Shown here one piece after another: positions 5,421 through 6,047 of a stretch of DNA of 6,047 nucleotides. The notes beneath the pieces were generated by a model, which ran no database searches, was not told the origin of the DNA, and saw only the letters and a program-made list of their open reading frames with translations. The DNA comes from Cyanobacteria bacterium Co-bin13 (lineage in GTDB: Bacteria; Cyanobacteriota; Cyanobacteriia; Phormidesmidales; Phormidesmidaceae), in the NCBI GenBank assembly GCA_014534385.1, contig JACVRP010000236.1, positions 1 through 6,047 of the forward strand. Reading direction: 5' to 3'. How positions within the stretch are numbered: position 1 is the stretch's first letter; every line of letters starts with the position of its first letter. Position numbers and translations under genes: made by a program.

Positions 5421-5446
5421 AGCCGCGATTAATTGCAGCTCTACAG
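5415..5446. terminator. Hairpin containing both stop codons of two convergent genes
   Basis: CTGTAGAGC (5415-5423) and GCTCTACAG (5438-5446) are perfect 9-bp inverted arms. After one mismatch (5424/5437) the stem continues 4 bp (5425-5428/5433-5436, one G-U) to a TTAA loop. The left arm holds the TAG of the NrtR-type gene (5418-5420); the right arm holds, on the other strand, the TAG of the exported-protein gene (5443-5441). The genes end 20 bp apart. The hairpin forms in either transcript, so a bidirectional end is likely, although neither side has a T-tract. Confidence 0.55.
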
Positions 5447-6022
5447 GCGGAGCCGTCCGTCGGTCGTGCCGATGTGCAGACGCTTGCCTGCCGTATCCAC
5501 CTGAACCGTCTGATCGTTGCGGCTGAGAATCGGCGCGCTTGAAATCCACCAGCCGTAGCGGGCCTTTTCCACAATTTCGGCTCTGGGAGTTTGCAGCACT
5601 GCCGCTACTGCGTCAAAGCTGTGCCGCGCCACTATTTGCCCCTCGGGATCGAGCACCATTACTGCGTAGTCGCTGGCTACATTGATCCACTCATCTAGCA
5701 AGATGGTGTAGCCCTGGTCGGTTACCAAAGTAAAGCGAGGGCCGTATTCTTGAGGCAGGGACCGACTCCACTGGGGTTCGCAGAGGCTGCCGTTGGCGCG
5801 GTAGAGGGTTGCCATTAGGCTCTGGGGCGAACCGTCGGCCTCGCTCTGAAGCACCAGAATGTGGGTTTGGCCGGGAGAGACGACCGCCTGATGGGCCGGG
5901 GGACGTGCGATCGCATCGTCACTCACCATCGGCATCTCCTCCGCAGCGGCGCTGGGCAGGCCGGTTGGCCCCAACAGCAGCAGGGCCAAAGTTCCTAAAA
6001 GTTGTGCAGCCTTCATCGTCAT
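5441..6022 (-). CDS. Small exported protein of unknown function
   Basis: 193 residues from the ATG at 6022, which has a weak GGAAG 8 nt upstream. In-frame alternatives are a TTG at 6040 and an ATG at 6016. The N-terminus is a classic signal peptide: Lys4, hydrophobic core LLGTLALLLL (8-17), and a likely cut after Ala27 in PSAAAEE. The mature part, about 166 residues, contains beta-type segments (HILVLQS, SLMATLYRANG, RFTLVTDQGYTILLDEWINVASDYAVMVLDPEGQIVARHSF) resembling one or two blades of a propeller-like repeat. It ends with RYGWWISSAPILS and a Gly/Arg-rich tail. There is no lipobox and only one Cys remains after processing. I do not recognise a family. It is likely periplasmic or thylakoid-luminal. 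It is convergent with the NrtR-type gene, so no operon links them. Confidence 0.75.
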   Translation of the reverse strand: MTMKAAQLLGTLALLLLGPTGLPSAAAEEMPMVSDDAIARPPAHQAVVSPGQTHILVLQSEADGSPQSLMATLYRANGSLCEPQWSRSLPQEYGPRFTLVTDQGYTILLDEWINVASDYAVMVLDPEGQIVARHSFDAVAAVLQTPRAEIVEKARYGWWISSAPILSRNDQTVQVDTAGKRLHIGTTDGRLRL

Positions 6023-6047
6023 TGTTGCTGCTTCCGCCAAAAGAACC

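Noticed and set aside
1..6047. CRISPR arrays, insertion sequences, tRNA genes, phage genes or a defence system
   Set aside because: No regularly spaced repeats, terminal inverted repeats with a transposase, cloverleaf-like sequences or phage or defence domains were seen. The genes look like ordinary chromosomal content.

Overview
The window looks like a piece of a cyanobacterial chromosome. It has five copies of the cyanobacterial octamer GCGATCGC (HIP1) in 6 kb. It also has a MHYT sensor kinase, a cyanobacterial-style GT9-like protein, weak or absent Shine-Dalgarno sites on some genes, and moderately GC-rich coding regions separated by AT-richer spacers. The species cannot be named from the sequence alone. 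A filamentous Leptolyngbya/Nodosilinea-like cyanobacterium would fit, but this is only an impression. There is no sign of a prophage, IS element, CRISPR array, tRNA or rRNA.

Layout. (1) 3-527 (+): C-terminal part of a GT9/heptosyltransferase-like protein. (2) 638-1132 (+): small single-pass membrane protein with a proline-rich tail, function unknown. (3) 1272-2309 (-): an enlarged cysteine hydrolase with the complete catalytic triad and metal-ligand set of nicotinamidases, convergent with (2) across a strong 56-nt hairpin. (4) 2310-2941: a 632-bp divergent spacer holding a tandem duplication, a 21-bp palindrome and three RNA hairpins. (5) 2942-4663 (+): a seven-helix MHYT sensor histidine kinase. 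(6) 4695-5420 (+): a Nudix plus winged-helix protein of the NrtR family, 31 bp behind the kinase and probably in the same operon. (7) 5441-6022 (-): a small exported protein of unknown function, convergent with (6). A hairpin there contains both stop codons.

The most interesting reading joins (3), (4) and (6). NrtR proteins are ADP-ribose-responsive repressors of NAD biosynthesis and salvage that bind roughly 21-bp palindromes. Here an NrtR-type gene sits 2.2 kb from a palindrome of that size (TTAGTGT-N7-ACACTAA), which lies upstream of a nicotinamidase-like gene and contains a perfect TTGACA on that gene's strand. This suggests a local NAD-salvage control circuit. The unusual addition is the MHYT sensor kinase co-oriented with the NrtR gene, which could connect a gas or redox signal to NAD metabolism. 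The domain assignments are strong. The regulatory links are inference.
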